Source: Lenzites betulinus
Lineage: Eukaryota > Basidiomycota > Agaricomycetes > Polyporales > Polyporaceae
Direction of reading: 5' to 3'
Assembly (NCBI GenBank): GCA_022264855.1
Contig: JABYQU010000057.1
Span: forward strand, 159,594-223,593
DNA length: 64,000 nucleotides
The notes beneath the pieces were generated by a model. That model saw only the letters and a program-made list of their open reading frames with translations. It ran no database searches and was not told the origin of the DNA. The first letter of the stretch is position 1. Every line of letters begins with the position of its first letter. Positions 33,428 to 46,384 of the stretch are shown piece after piece. The position numbers and the translations under genes were made by a program.

Positions 33428-36400
33428 TCACCGCGCAGCGGTGTTGAGCGGGCGCGGCCGGTGGTGGTGCAGGCCCCCGCCGGAGGGGTGGTGCGAGCCG
33501 GGGACGAAGAGCGCGCCGCGGTTGTGCTGGCTGCGCTCCTTCCTGCGCAGGTGCGTCGCCGCGGGGAACGGCTCCGGCAGGCCCTGGTCCGGGCCGTCCG
33601 AGAAGAATATCTTGGGGCGCCACGCCTCGCGCTCGTCCATGATGCTCGAGTTCTTGAACTTCTCGACCAGGCTCTCCTTGCCCCTGTGTCGCGCGGGCAC
33701 GGTGAGCACGCGCCTCAGCAGGCACCGGGAGCGGGGAGACGCGACGTACTGATAGGTGGCGTAGCACATCTGCAGGACCTTCTCGCTCGAGTACATGTTC
33801 CTGCGCGCGCGTATCAACATCAGACCGCCCCGAGCACCGCATGTGGTCCGCGACGCACCACTTCACGCCGAGCTGTGTCTTTGCAAAGTGTAACAGATCT
33901 TGCACGGTGATAAAATTGACAAACGCGTAGCCGACGTTGCAGCCTGCCGGCGACATCAGCCCCCGGTCCCTGATCAAAGCACTCGAGCATAAGCATCGCA
34001 CGCACCATTCTGGAAGTCCATGCGCAGGTACATGAAGTCAATTCGGCGCGGGCACACCCTGTTGATGAAGTTCAACAGGTCCTTGTCGCTCATCTTGTTC
34101 GGGATATTCTTGATCATCACCGTAGTTCGCGTGTCCACGCCGCTCTCGATGGCCGCGATGTCGACGACGTTCTTTGATCCTGGGACGCGTTGGCCGCCAT
34201 GCGACGGCTCGGACGCCCTGTCGCCGGCGGTGGGGGAGTGCGACTGGTCGTCCGGGAACGGGAGCGACACAAACGGCGGATCATGGACGCGCATTTCGTG
34301 CCCCGAGGCGTGGGTGCGCGTCGGGACCGCCGCGGCCATGGGCGGTGCATACATAGGGGTCCGGCCAGGCAGCGGGTAGTACTCGACCTGATGCTGTGGT
34401 GGGGCCGCGTAGGTCCAGTACCCCTTCGGACCAGGGCCCGCGCGATCGCCCATGTACATGCCCATGTCCGAGGGATAGACGGCGGGGTACGCATACGAAG
34501 GCGCTCCATGGGCACCATAGATAGCCGGCATAGTCCCCGGGTGGGCATAACCGTACGGCGGTTCGGGGTATGGGTAGTGGGGGCCGGGGATGAGGTAGCC
34601 GTTGACGAGCGGCTGCATCTTGGCGGTGGGAGTAAGGTCCTCGGCGCTTGCGCTGATACAACGGGGCCTCGACAATGCAGGACGGAAGGGATCGAGGGCC
34701 TGGAGAAGAAGGAACGGTAAGAGCGGGGTACTTGAATGGTTCCAGTATAGCAACGACGTACCTTGCCGACGGCGTCAAATGACAGGTCATTCGAGGGCCG
34801 CCTGCAGCGGTCTGCGGGAGCTTCTTTCGCCCTTCGCAGCCTCCGCACCGCATCTGGGGTCCCCACGCCGTCACTGGCGCTTACACTCCGTGGGCGCGTC
34901 CGGCCCAGGCCTGCATAAAACCCGACCCCGAGTCAGTGTCTTCCGTCAGGGCGGGGGGTCGAGCAAGGGTCTCACCTTCCGCGTCCTGCGGCAATGCTGC
35001 GCCCTAACGAAAAGCGCGGTCAAAAAACAGCCATCGTGATCCCAGTTAGTCGACGTACCGGGCTTGAGCTCCGCGCACTGCTCTGCATCATTCGCGCTGG
35101 GTGATCGAGCGCGTCCATGTTACTAACGAGGGTTAGCCGAGCACCGAATATGGTGCGATGGTTCAGCGCCTTGTAGGCGTTGAGGGCGTCTCGACAGTCA
35201 TAGAAGTCTACGTGGAAAGTCTGCACAGGCGACGGCTGAGGTTCCGCTGCAAACAAACCGTGGGATAGAACACACACCTGGTCGGATGGGTCCGACCCCG
35301 AGGCGGAGAACGACGCTAGCTCGCCAAACGATGCAAGCATCTTCTGCACGTCTTTCGCCTCGACTGCGCGGCCTTCCACCGTGACGAAGAATGACCCGTC
35401 GAGCTCGGATATGAAATCTTCCTGGGCCATCATCTACGAAGCTTCTCTCAGCACACATCGCGCGAGTAGCCGACTGACGAAAACCCCCACATTCTCCACC
35501 TGCGCGGGGGACACAAAGGCGGCGTCCAAGTTGGCGTTGTCGAGCATCGGGAACGAATGGCTCGCGATCTGCCTGAGAGCGCGAGCCGCATGCCGCGTGT
35601 CGTAGAAGGCCAGGATGACGAGACCTTGAGTGACCTGGAAGCGCGCAAGAATACCCTTGACGTCGCCAAGACCAGCAAACGCCTGCCGAAGAGCGCTTGA
35701 GGGCGCGTTGGCTGGAACACGGCGGACCTAAAAGAGGCGGGGTGAGTGTCGAGTGCATACACGAGCGCCATGAGGATTCTGACCATGAGCAGCCGTGTAG
35801 CAGTCTCGGTTGACGTCTCCCCAAATTCCAAGTTCGTCGGTACATCGAGCAAGAACGTACGCTCGTCTCTGGGGGTGTTGTCGGCACTTGTCAGCCCGGA
35901 TTCCACCGCAGACATGTCTGGCGTGGTCACCACAGCCGCTGCGGATCCCTGGGACTCATCGGACGCCATGGGCTGGGAGAGGGCGCTTGTGGGCGTGAGG
36001 TAACCGGCGTTCGCGCCGCCGGCGGGGCTGCTGATGAAATTCTTGATCCCAGCGGAGTACGCAGAGTGGGCAGAAGAGAAGGCACGCTCGCGCTCCGAGG
36101 CGTTCATCCAGCGAAGCGGAGAACGCGGCTCCGGGGGAGTAGACGGCGTATCGTTGCTGTTGGAATTGAAAGACGAGGACGGAGTGAGCGGAGGCGTGAG
36201 GAGAATGGGCTGGCGGCGGAGGAGCTCGAAAGAGGGGTCCTTTTTAGTCGGGGAGCCCAAGGGTGAGGAGGCCAGGTCGAGCGGGCGCAGATGAGGACGG
36301 TGGCGGCCGGGGACCTGGGGCTGGTACGGGGCGGGCGCAGTGCTGTAGTTGTAAGGTATCCTAGGAAGACGAGGGGTCACTGTATGCGCGCAGATGAGGA

Positions 36401-36618
36401 GCCGGGAAGCATACCCGAGGTTTGGGAGGGAGGGAGTAGAGTGTAAGCGAGGCGGGACAGGACGCCGCTCACCGACGAGCGGTGGCTGGACGGACGGACG
36501 GGCGGTTAATGCAACGTGAGAAGATGATGAGATGGCGAAGAACAAAGGCGGTACGTACATCTTCCTGTTGCTGGGCACTAGAGGTGGGGAAGGGCACAGG
36601 CCCGGCTAGCATATTCAT
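33428..36618 (-). CDS. Mei2-like RNA-binding protein (three RRMs)
   Basis: A multi-exon minus-strand gene starting at ATG 36618 (MNMLAGPVPFPTSSAQQQED). The N-terminal region is Pro/Ser-rich and disordered. A first RRM-like segment (VRRVPANAPSSALRQAF, LVILAFYDTRHAARAL) and a second (SFFVTVEGRAVEAKDVQKML, FHVDFYDCRDALNAYKAL) follow. A Tyr/Pro/Gly-rich linker leads to the diagnostic C-terminal RRM of Mei2 proteins (TTVMIKNIPNKMSDKDLL, RRIDFMYLRMDFQN, then GCNVGYAFVNF). The protein ends in a basic His/Arg/Pro tail. In fission yeast Mei2 drives meiosis by blocking removal of meiotic transcripts; in Agaricomycetes Mei2-like proteins probably act in development, which is inference. Introns include about 35712-35728, 34701-34760 and 33905-34010; exact borders were not all set. 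Stop at 33428-33430. Confidence 0.88.
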
Positions 36619-39600
36619 GGTACACAGGAGAGAGCGGTGTAATGAACGCAAGAGCGAGGCGGGAGGCGCGACAATCAGTGATTAGTCCGCACAGGGCGTG
36701 CGAAGGGGGCGGTAGGGGAGCCGAACAAGCAGGGCGGGGCAAGTCCCACGGGCGGCAGGGAGCAGCGGGGCGCAAACAAGACGGAGCAAGAGAACAAGCA
36801 GCGGTGCAGGGGCAGCGGGGGCAGGAGGGATGCTAGGAGAGGCTGGGCGGGAGACGGGTCTTATACGGGACCACGGCGGGGAGGGGGAGGACAGGGCGGG
36901 AGCGACAGAAGAAGGCCGGGCGCTGGAGAAGAAGGCGGAGCAGGCGAGGACGGGAAATGGACCGCCGCAGACGCGTCGCGTTGTCTGGCGCGCCCTCCAT
37001 CGTCTGCCATCCTCGCGCGCGGATCCGGGGGCGAGCGACGTGCGTTCAGGCAGGTCCTGCCCTCCGTCTCCTCCTGCCATGTGGGCGCCCGGCCGCACGT
37101 CATCTCCCCAGCCTGGGAACCCCGTCGCCCGCGCCGCTGCCGCCCGCTACGGCCGTCCTCTGCGGTCTCTGCGTCCGCCGCAACGGCCGTCCTCTGCGGC
37201 TCTCGCCGGCCACGCCGTCTTCTCCCCCGGCGCGACCGATCGCAGCGGACGATCCCTGCCCGCGTTCGTCCACCCGCATGGCCCCCAGCGCGAGAATGCA
37301 GCCAAGTCCACACACGACGCCGCCCGAGTAGACGTCCTCGCCAGTTCCCAAGTCAGGCAGCGGACCAGGCGAGGACCCGAGCTAGTGTACACGCGAGTCC
37401 CCCTCTCCTCCGACCGCACTCGGACTCGCCAGCAAAAAAATTGCAGCGGACGGGCGGCCCGCCAGATCAGCCCACAGGCAAGCCAAAGAGAGAGCCACGC
37501 GAGGGATGGCGGCGAAGTCTATTCATAGCCAGGCTGGACACCTTTTGGTGAGCGTTGGGCGTGCCCTGACAGAAGGAATTCATCGAGCCAAGTTCTCGCT
37601 GCCCAAAACGGACGCGTCCCTGCCGCCTTCCCACGCCACAATTGTATCGCTTAGCCTGCTCGTCCACCCATAATCTCACCGGCACGGACACGCGGGTGCA
37701 GTTTTCTGGCGTTTATGGCAGTCATGCGCGCTCGTGTGGTGCAGCATGCACGCAGGGTCGCGAGCGACGTAAACTGCACGTCCTCGCGTACGACCCTGCG
37801 CGACACTTCCCAAGCTACAGCGCACTCTTCACACTACTGATGCAGATGCACTCCACCGACCCAACAGGCAGTCGTCTCGCCCTCCCCGGCAGCTTCCGCG
37901 AACAGCGCGTGGACGGCTCGATCGGACGTGCAGCTATGACAGCGATGCGAAGAGCTGGTTGCGACAATCTCCCCGGGCGGACAGATCCCGGGCGGCGCAC
38001 GCCGAGCCTATCGCCCTCCGCGCGCGACACCTCTCGCGCCCCCGTCGAAGGCTCGAAGCAGCAGCACGGTGGGGCGCCGCGCCATCCTCCGCCCTGCTCG
38101 CCGTCCGGCGCGTCGAGCCCGGCGATCGAGCGGCGCGGAGTTCGTCGCCGCTGGCTTCTGCCAGCACCCAATTCCCCGTGGTTACCGCCACTGACAGCAC
38201 CTACCGTCGACGGCGAGCGCGAAGACAAACTCAAGATCGTGCGCAGCTCAATCAAGATGCAAACGTTCGAACCTTGCTTTCGCGCCCACGCTCGGCGACC
38301 TCCCCCAGCAAGTGCAGGCTACGTATACCGTGCTTGCTGTCGAGTGCGCGGGCCTACGGCGAATCTCGCTCTCCGGGACGCACACTACAGCGGACGCACG
38401 CAAGGGTCACTCGCACGCACGCACTGGCAGGGAACGCCGGCGATCTCGACGACGCCGTTCAACCAGCGAAGGCTGCTCGAAGCTACAGCTACGTAACGAG
38501 GGCCCGGCGACGTCGTCGACCGTCCCGAGCGCTTCAGGTTACAGTACTAGCCATGTGTGGATCGGCCACGGTCGTACTCCGTCGACATCATCGCCCCCAG
38601 TTCTCCTAGCCCGCGCCTACGGTCTTCGCTGCAACACGCCCACTAGAATACGCATCTCGTGCTCCTCCGCCCAATATATGGCCTCCCAACTTCCTCGGAC
38701 GTGCACCAAGCTACGGGAGAATGACCGCGTCGTCCCCCATGCATCGCGTGCGTGCGCGTGTGATCGCTGCCTAGGTATTCGCGCACGACGCCTCATGCCC
38801 CCAACGCGTCTCCCGCAGAACCACAACGCACCCCACCGCCCCATCCCCCATCCCGCCGACCTATAGGAAACGCGCCTTGTACGTACCACCCATCCCCGCG
38901 CCCGACCTTCACAGGCTGCACCTATTTCCCGAGCCTCCGCGCGCGGATGGGACGGCGACCAATTTTTCAGTTTAGGCTCCCCGGATCGATCCCGGCTCCC
39001 TCGAGCGTTGTTCGGACGCGACCCCGACCCCGACCCCGCCTCCGCGCACGCGCGGGCATTACGCGTTACGGCACGTTAATTTTCGTGTGCGCGTGTGCGC
39101 GTGTGTGTGCGTGCCTTGCGAGTGTCGTAACAGCGGGCGTCGCGTGCGGGGACTTCGCTCGATGCTCAGGTCCTGTCCGTTTGGGCTGCGCGATGCAGGG
39201 TCGACGGCGGGGGACCGGGTACCTCGTCTGCGCTTTTGCTAACGTGCGCGACCGTACGCGTACGCGGGCAGGGTCGTGCGCGATCGCGCCCCGGGGGAGG
39301 TACGATTGACGTGGGCGGGGCACTGGGGCATCAGGGTGTCGGTCCGTGTGCTAGGCCTTGGGGGCTTGGGGGAACGGCCGGTGGACGGTGGACGGGCATG
39401 GGGGACTTGGTGCGCGCGGGTTGCGTTGCCAGAGAGCTGGGCCTGGGATGTGTGGCGTCGGGCACGGATATGCGTACTCTCCTGGTGGCCAGTGGCGGTC
39501 GGTCTTCCAGCGCGCGGCGTCGTGCAACTCCTCACGCGCGGGCTTCCGGTGCCGTTCACCCATTCTCTGCCTCGAGCTCAAGGCCTCGAGATAACACCCA

Positions 39601-40599
39601 CCCGGTCTACCACGTTACCTCCTTGCGCTGGGCAGACCGGCGCTGCTAAAACGTTCATGCGCTCAAACCTCCATTCTCCGGCCATGCAACAGTACGCCTC
39701 AAGGCCTCGATAACACACACCGCGGTCCACGGTCTACCACGGTGGAATCAATGGCGGCTGCGAGCCTGAGGCCTGAGGCCTGGGCCCGATGGATGGGAGT
39801 AGAACGCCGGGCATTCCACACACGGGCGGACCGCGAGGATGATCCCGTCTCAGAAGGCCCACGCCGGCCGCTTCTCCGCCTTGAGGCCTGTCCTACGGGT
39901 AGTGGGAGGCTTCAGGCGCGCGGGCTCGGCCCTCGAGGCGCGACACCTTCGAAGGTGAGCTCTTCTCGTGCAGGATCCACGATAGGTCTAGGTGGGAGAA
40001 TAGGCCCTCGAGGAGAGGGCTGCCTGCAGACTGGGAGTCCGTGTCGGAACGTTCAGCCTATGCTGAGATGGGTCCAGAGCGGCCGGCTTCCTCTGGGTGA
40101 GCTGAGGCCTGATTGTGGCCTGCACACCTCACACGGTGCGTTCTTGACGCTTCGGAGCTGCGGGTGGACGACTTAGTGTGGGCAGTTGATTGGCGTTATG
40201 CATGTATCGTGGATGTATGGAGTACGTACCATGATTCAATATATTTGTGTTCCAATATACTGCGTTTGTTATCGTTCCTGCGAGGTATCAGACTCCGCAG
40301 GGATATGGTCTCCGTTCGTGCATTACCTTCCACTTGACACCAGGCCTAGAGACCTCGTACGAGAGTCAGCGCAACAACTCGAACTTGGAAAGAACATAAA
40401 CGCGGGCCCCGGCCCGAGCCCCCGAACTATGTATCCCGCTCCACCGCTGCCCGCGCCCATAGCCGATGCATCTTCTCTCTCTCCTCCTTCCTCCTTCCCG
40501 CTACGCAGTACGTGCAACAATCACGCCCACCGGCACCCATTCCGCATACTTTGACCTATCCATACTCCCGGCGGGCTGCAGCACCGACACTGACAAGCC
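36619..40599. other. Long GC-rich intergenic region
   Basis: About 4 kb with no recognisable gene; the longer frames (for example 37642-38496) are Arg/Ser/Pro-rich noise without domain signal. The left end must hold the Mei2-like promoter and 5' UTR. A short GT/GC-rich microsatellite lies at about 39082-39118, and a direct repeat with AGGCCT motifs at 39577-39741. Confidence 0.45.
39577..39741. repeat. Direct repeat rich in AGGCCT
   Basis: CTCAAGGCCTCGA followed by ATAACAC and GGTCTACCACG occurs at 39577-39612 and again, slightly altered, at 39697-39741. Further AGGCCT motifs continue to about 40110. Confidence 0.6.
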
Positions 40600-41571
40600 A
40601 TGGCGATCCGCGTCGTCACCTTTGACGCGCTGCACACGCTCCTCACGCCGCGCCTCCCGATCTACACACAGTACGCGCACACCTTCGCGCCTTTCCTCGG
40701 CACGCTCGACCCCGGCGCGATCAAGCGCTCCTTCAAATCCGGTACGGGTCCCTGTACCATTGGATGTACTGTCAGAACTCACAGGTGATGCGCGCGGCAG
40801 CGCTGAAGCAGGTGCAGCACGAGCAGCCTGCGTACCGCGGCGGCGCGCACGACTGGTGGGCGGACGTTATCCGGCGCACTGCGGTTGGTGCGGGCGCGGA
40901 TCCGGCAGCGGTGGACGCGTCGCTCGGGGAGATCGTGCCCCGGCTGCTGGCGCGGTTCAGTTCGCGCGAGGGGTACAGGCTGTTCGACGACGCTATCCCG
41001 ACATGTGAGTGGTGCTTAGCCGTGAGTAGGCGAGTGTAGATAAATAGCGTGAGGACGTGTAGTGCAGAGGCTGAGGGACTTGGACATCCGCACGGGGCTG
41101 GTTAGTAATACGGATGCACGCATGCGTAGGTTTGCGAACCGTATACTTCGCTGACAATCTGCTGAGCGGGGGATCTTCGTGCGTAGGTGCCGTGATTGAA
41201 GACTTGGATCTGATTCCCCGGCTGGACACGGTACTCTTGAGCGAAGAAGAGGGCGTGGAAAAGCCGTCGCCGGAGATGTTCGACAGGGCGTGCACGCGCC
41301 TTGGAGCGAAACCGGAAGAGGTCATGCATGTCGGTGACGAGCTTGAGTGGTATGTAGGGACTTCGTTGAATATCATGTCGTCGGTCTCATTTGCGCCCCT
41401 AGCGACTACCGCGGCGCGATCGCCTCTGGGCTTCACGCGTTGCTCATCCGCAGGCCGGGGCCTGATGGTGAAGAGGAGCACAAAGAGGCGGGCGAAGATC
41501 TCACCGGAGTCCAAGTCATCACAGGGTTGTCTTCCGTGGTCGACTGGGTGCAGAAGCAGAACGCCCTATGA
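40600..41571 (+). CDS. HAD-superfamily hydrolase (HDHD3-like)
   Basis: Several short exons from ATG 40600 give about 240 residues. Motif I reads VVTFDALHTLLTP, with the nucleophile Asp in the DALHT form common to fungal HDHD3-like proteins instead of the textbook DXDGT. A cap region (YRGGAHDWWADVIRR) follows, then motif II in TGLVSNTDAR, the Lys motif in VEKPSPEMFDRAC and motif IV in MHVGDELE, then GLHALLIRRPG and a C-terminal helix. All key HAD motifs are present, so it should be an active phosphatase or related hydrolase of unknown substrate. The first intron acceptor was chosen at about 40798 to keep frame. It converges on the bS6m gene, with 55 bp between the two stops, so the 3' UTRs probably overlap. 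Confidence 0.88.
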
Positions 41572-41626
41572 CTCCGTGTGCATGCAGAGGCGGCTTCCCG
41601 GGGAGGTGTGATTAAAAGAAGCGGTA

Positions 41627-42147
41627 TTATACAGACCGGCCAGTAGAGTATGCAAGGTCTCGCGAGCCCATGAGGCCATCGGTGTTACGCGTCATGGTCT
41701 TCTCCTCAACGAGGAGCACGTCGTCGACCTTCTCGCCGACTTTTAGTGACGTCCAACGGATGACCCGGGGGTCGTGGCGCATGATGTTGTTCAACCCACG
41801 GAGGGTCGCCGGTGAAGCGTCGAACTGCATCGTCCAGTAGCTGCAGAAGCGCACGTGAGCAGGGTGGGACGTGCTCCCGAGTAGCCAGCATACGCACTCT
41901 CCGATCCGATGATACACCTTTGCTCTCCGCATGCGCTGGGGCAGGGTCTGTGTACCCCACGAGTCGAGCCTGCGTACTACGCCTCCATTGTCCAAAACGT
42001 GCGACGCGGCGCGAGTCACGAGGTCCTTGATGTGTTTCTGCAGGACATCACACCGAAGTCAGCCTTTAAGTCGCGTCCAGAGATAGACCAGACACAGACA
42101 TATTCGGGGTAGTGGGCGGCGATGCATACGAGCCGGTAGAAGGGCAT
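41627..42147 (-). CDS. MRP17: Mitochondrial small-subunit ribosomal protein bS6m
   Basis: Three exons (42147-42100, 42037-41898, 41840-41627) give 133 residues, the normal size for fungal bS6m/Mrp17. The start MPFYRLVCIAAHYPEY is the conserved first strand of the S6 fold. KHIKDLVTRAASHVLDNGG gives helix 1 and VVRRLDSWGTQTLPQRMRR the next strand and basic loop. The final exon supplies YWTMQFDASPATLRGLNNIM and DPRVIRWTSLK, the second S6 half. It would bind 18S-type mitochondrial rRNA as part of the small-subunit platform. The short introns (62 and 57 nt) are canonical. The gene is divergent from Tudor-SN with 225 bp between the start codons. Confidence 0.93.
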
Positions 42148-42372
42148 GGTGGCGGCGAGCAGGAGTCCGGCGTCTGCAAGGACAGCGAGCTGGAGGAAAT
42201 GTAGCGTGGGAAAGATGGACCCACAGCGATGGCTGTTCCACGTGGCCGGGAAAAGCAAGTGCAGTCCGCCAGCGCTGGCACCACAACCCATCTCTCCACA
42301 CCCCCTCACCCTGCTGCTCGTTCGCCCGCTCTCTAGCTTTTCGTGTGTATAACGGTCTGTACTGCTTCAGCC
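42148..42372. promoter_or_regulatory. Shared promoter region, bS6m and SND1
   Basis: Only 225 bp lie between the two divergent start codons, so both promoters and 5' UTRs must share this stretch. No TATA box is evident; pyrimidine-rich runs precede the SND1 start. Confidence 0.6.
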
Positions 42373-45300
42373 ATGTCTATGAAAGCGGTAAGCAGCCCCA
42401 TCGCTCGAGGCGCAGGTTACCGAGCGCAAGACACTGGCTGATCGGCGTCCGGTATGCATTGCTCCCCCAGATCGTGAAATGTATGGATTCCGAACGCGTC
42501 TGCATGCCCGTGCCTTGTCCTGAACGTCACCGAGTATCCAGCCGTGATCTCTGGTGACTCCCTCCTCTTGCGCGGAAACCCGGGGCCGCAGGGCCAGATC
42601 CCCAAGGAGCGGTATGTGATCGTGTGTCCCGCTCGGCGGTCGCGTGCACTGACACTCCGGCATGCGCGCCTTAGCGTCCTGCACCTCGCCGATATCCAGG
42701 CGCCGCGCATGGGCACGGCGTCGCGCGACGATGAGGTGCGTGCTCTTTCCGCGCAGCCACCATGACACTGCGGGCGTCCTGATCACCTGGCCCGCTGTTG
42801 CGCAGGACTGGGCCTTCGAATCACGCGAGTTCCTCCGCGCGCTGACCGTCGGCAAAGCCGTCACCTTCACGTCTACGCACTCTCTTCCTCCGAGCGACGA
42901 TGTTCCGCGCGATATTGGTTCCGCGGAGATTAACGGCGTCGACCTTGCATCAGAGCTGCTCAAGAACGGATGGGCGAAGCTGAAGGAATTTAAGCGCGAG
43001 CCTACAGAAGAAGACCAACGCAAGAAAGAAATTGAAGCGGAGGCACGCGCAGCCGGCAAGGGCGTATGGAACCCTCACGGACCTAAGGTGCGTATCAGCC
43101 ACACAGTGCACTTTTCTGTCCTGCAATGAGCATATGTCAGGCGCGCGCAACGAACTACATGATGCCCGTCGACTCGCAAGGCTTTATCACTGAATGGAAG
43201 GGACGCCCAATCGATGGTAATATACCGGTAGACCACGTGTGATCCTGCCGCTCACCATATAGCAGGTCTTATTGAGCAGGTCAAGGACGGCTCAACGCTC
43301 CGCATCCGCCTTATATTGCCCGACGGCGATCATCAGTTCATTAACCTCGCACTTGCCGGTGTCCGGTGCTCGCGCGTCGCCAGCAAACCAACGGAGACGT
43401 CTGAACAGTGGGGCGAAGAGGTCGGTTGCACGTATGGTCATGCAGACAAACCGCGCACCTGCTCATATGACCGTCATACAGGCTAAGTTCTTCACAGAGT
43501 CGCGATTGCTGCAACGCTACGTCAAGGTTCACCTTCTTTCACTTCCTAATGCGGCACCGACACCCTTCCAAGCTGGCGCCAACTCGACCGCGCCTCCATC
43601 TGCTAGCATCTTCATCGGTTCGGGTAAGAAGTATCGGCTCTCCGCATCTGCCTGCGTCATCTGACGTCGCGCAACAGTACTTCACCCTGCCGGAAACGTT
43701 GCTGAGCACCTCGTCTCCGCGGGCCTCGCACGTGTTGTCGATTGGCACGCGGGCATGCTCGCGAGCAGCGGCGGCATGGAACGCCTCCGCGCGGCTGAGA
43801 AGGCGGCAAAGGAAAAGCGCGCATACCTCTACTCCAACGCGTCCGCGCCCTCCGCAAAGTCAAACGGTACAGCGACGGTCAATGGCAGCTCCCGCTCGTT
43901 CGACGCGACGGTCGTGCGCGTATGGAGCGCGGACCAGATCTCGGTCGTCGATCGCGAAACTAACAAGGAGAGGCGCATTCAGCTGAGCTCGACGAGGGGA
44001 CCGAGGTAAGCGGGATGTCGTCATGGGGTGCAGTCCGGGCATCGCTAAATCCGGAGCAGGGTATCGGATCCTAAGCAGGCATACTGGGCCCAAGAAGCCC
44101 GAGAGTTCCTGCGGAAAAGGCTTATTGGCAAGCATGTGAAGGTACACGTCGACTTCATCAGGCCCCGCGAGGGCGAGTTCGAGGAGCGCGAGTGCGCGAC
44201 TGTACGATACGGCGGACAAAACTCGTCAGTCCTTACTGTGTTGGTTACACGTGCCCATAAACTCAGACTATTGAAGGAACATCGCAGAACAACTCATCGA
44301 AAAGGGGCTCGCTGCGGCCGTCCGGCACAAACGCGATGACGAAGACCGCTCCCCAGATTATGACAAGCTCATGGCTGCGGAACAGGCGTAGGTGTCCGAT
44401 AGTCGTCTGTTGACACGCTTGTCTGACCCCCCGGTCATCAGAGCGGCGGCGGAGGCGCGCGGTGTCCACTCAGGAAAAGACGTTCCCGCACCGAAGCAGC
44501 CAGTAAACATATCCGAGGTAGGTTTGGAGAAGGCTGTCGTGGTCGTCCATTCCTCCGTTCTTACTGACGTGTGCGCGTGGTAGTCGGCGCACCGTGCGAC
44601 TACGTTCGTCAACGGCTTCAAACGGCAAAATCGCATCCCTGCCGTCGTCGAATACGTCGCCGCCGGGTCTCGATTCAAGTACGGTTCACCGCTCGAGTCG
44701 CGTGCCCACGTTCGCTGACGCCCGCCCGCAGAATCTTCCTGCCCAAAGACAACCAGGTGCTCACCCTCGTTCTGAGCGGCATCCGCGCCCCTCGCACGGC
44801 GCGAAACTCGTCCGAGACGAACGAGCCCTATGGGCCCGAGTCAGCCGAGTTCGCCACCCGTCGGTACATGCAGCGTGACGTGGAGATTGAGATCAATGAC
44901 GCGGACAAGTCCGGCGGCTTCATTGGAGCGCTCTATCTCAACAAGACCGAGAACGCTGCGGTCACACTCGTCAAGGAGGGCCTCGCTACCGTGCACTCGT
45001 ACTCGGCGGACGGTCTCCCGTGGGCCAAGCAGTTGTACGATGCGGAGGTGCGTGTATAGACTAGTCAGTACAGTCTCTCCACGATGTTGACCAGATCGCC
45101 ATCAGGCGGAGGCGAAACAAGCCAAGCGCAACGTAGGTCGCTTCCTTCTCTTGTCGGCACCCTCGTACTCACCGATGTGCCACACAGATCTGGAAGGAAT
45201 ACGACGAAGAGGCTGAGCAGGCCGTCGAGGAGCCCAAGGAAGACGCGAACGGGCCGCTCAAGACCGAGTACCTCGACGTGATCATCAGCGACGTGCGCAC

Positions 45301-46042
45301 GAAGCCACAATTCGCGTTCTCGATCCAGATCCTGCACACCGAGGGCATCGCGTCGCTCGAGCGCCTCATGCGCGAGTTCGCGCTCCACCACAAGACCATC
45401 GCCGCGCCCCCGGGCTTCGTCCCCAAGTCCGGCGACCTCGTCTCCGCGAAGTTCTCCGACGGCCAGTGGTACCGCGCGCGTGTCCGCCGTTCGTCTCCGG
45501 TCAAGAAGGAGGCCGAGGTCACGTTCATCGACTACGGCAACCAGGACACCGTCGGCTTCAAGGACATCCGCCCGCTTGACCCCAAGTTCCGCTCCCTGCC
45601 CGGTCAGGCGCAAGACGCGCGCCTCAGGTCTGTCGTTTTGCTCTTGCACACGCCCATGTACACGCCGTGCTCATATATTTTTTCTACCTGCTGCAGCTTC
45701 GTGAAGCTCGTCCCAACAGAGAGCGAGTACCACGAGGAGGCCATCGAGCGCTTCCGCGCACTCGCCTTCGGCCGCAACCTCGTCGCGAACGTCGACCACC
45801 GCGAGGGCCCGCTCGTGCACCTGCGCCTGATCGACCCGACGGACCCTGCGGTCGCGCAGGACCCGTACGCGAGCATCAACGCGGACCTCGTGCGCGAGGG
45901 CTTGGCGACCGTCGACCGCAAGGGCTGCCGGTACCTCGCTGCGTACCCCGCGATGGCGAAGAAGCTCCAGGAGTCGATCGCTACCGCGAAGCGCGACCGT
46001 GCGGGGATGTTCGAGTTTGGTGACGTCGAGGAGGACGATTGA
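42373..46042 (+). CDS. SND1: Tudor-SN (staphylococcal nuclease domain protein 1)
   Basis: A multi-exon gene of about 900 residues. It begins with a 15 nt coding exon (MSMKA) joined to [15 protein letters not shown], the first SN-like (OB-fold) domain. Repeats of the SN domain follow: second around [19 protein letters not shown], third around [18 protein letters not shown], fourth around [16 protein letters not shown] with [18 protein letters not shown]. The Tudor domain is seen in [18 protein letters not shown] and [12 protein letters not shown], and a partial fifth SN domain closes the protein ([27 protein letters not shown]). The family is cytosolic, binds methyl-arginine through Tudor and acts in RNA decay, stress granules and transcription support. 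An intron at about 45628-45696 interrupts the Tudor-SN5 region. The order and number of domains match the eukaryotic norm. Confidence 0.95.
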
Positions 46043-46384
46043 ACGTCGGATTGTGCGCGTAGCCGGGGTTGACGCGTTGACGTCGGTGCATGGAGGGCAT
46101 ATCGTGCTGTGTTGTACCAAGCCGCTGTTGTAGGGTAATATCCCACCGCTGATCGCTGTGCATATCACATTGTGCAAGGCTTACATCATGTCGCGACTTG
46201 CATGCAGGGGCATTGATCAAAGATCCATTATTGATGAAGGTAACATACAGGGACTAAGCAGTTATAGGAGCAGTGTGGACACGATCAGTCTAGTTTCCGT
46301 CGCCAGTAAAAGACCACCCAGAAGAATTAGCGAACTATATGCGATAAAATGAGCAACTGGAAAAGAGCGGTGGGTAGAACATCA
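46043..46384. other. Intergenic region between SND1 and the helicase fragment
   Basis: About 340 bp with no gene. A Helitron 3' end would be expected in this direction from the helicase, but no convincing hairpin plus CTRR terminus was identified by eye. Confidence 0.4.

Noticed and set aside
37642..38496. 284-residue plus-strand frame in the 36.6-40.6 kb region
   Set aside because: Arg/Ser/Pro-rich with overlapping open frames on both strands, no domain, no clear start context; typical GC-rich noise.
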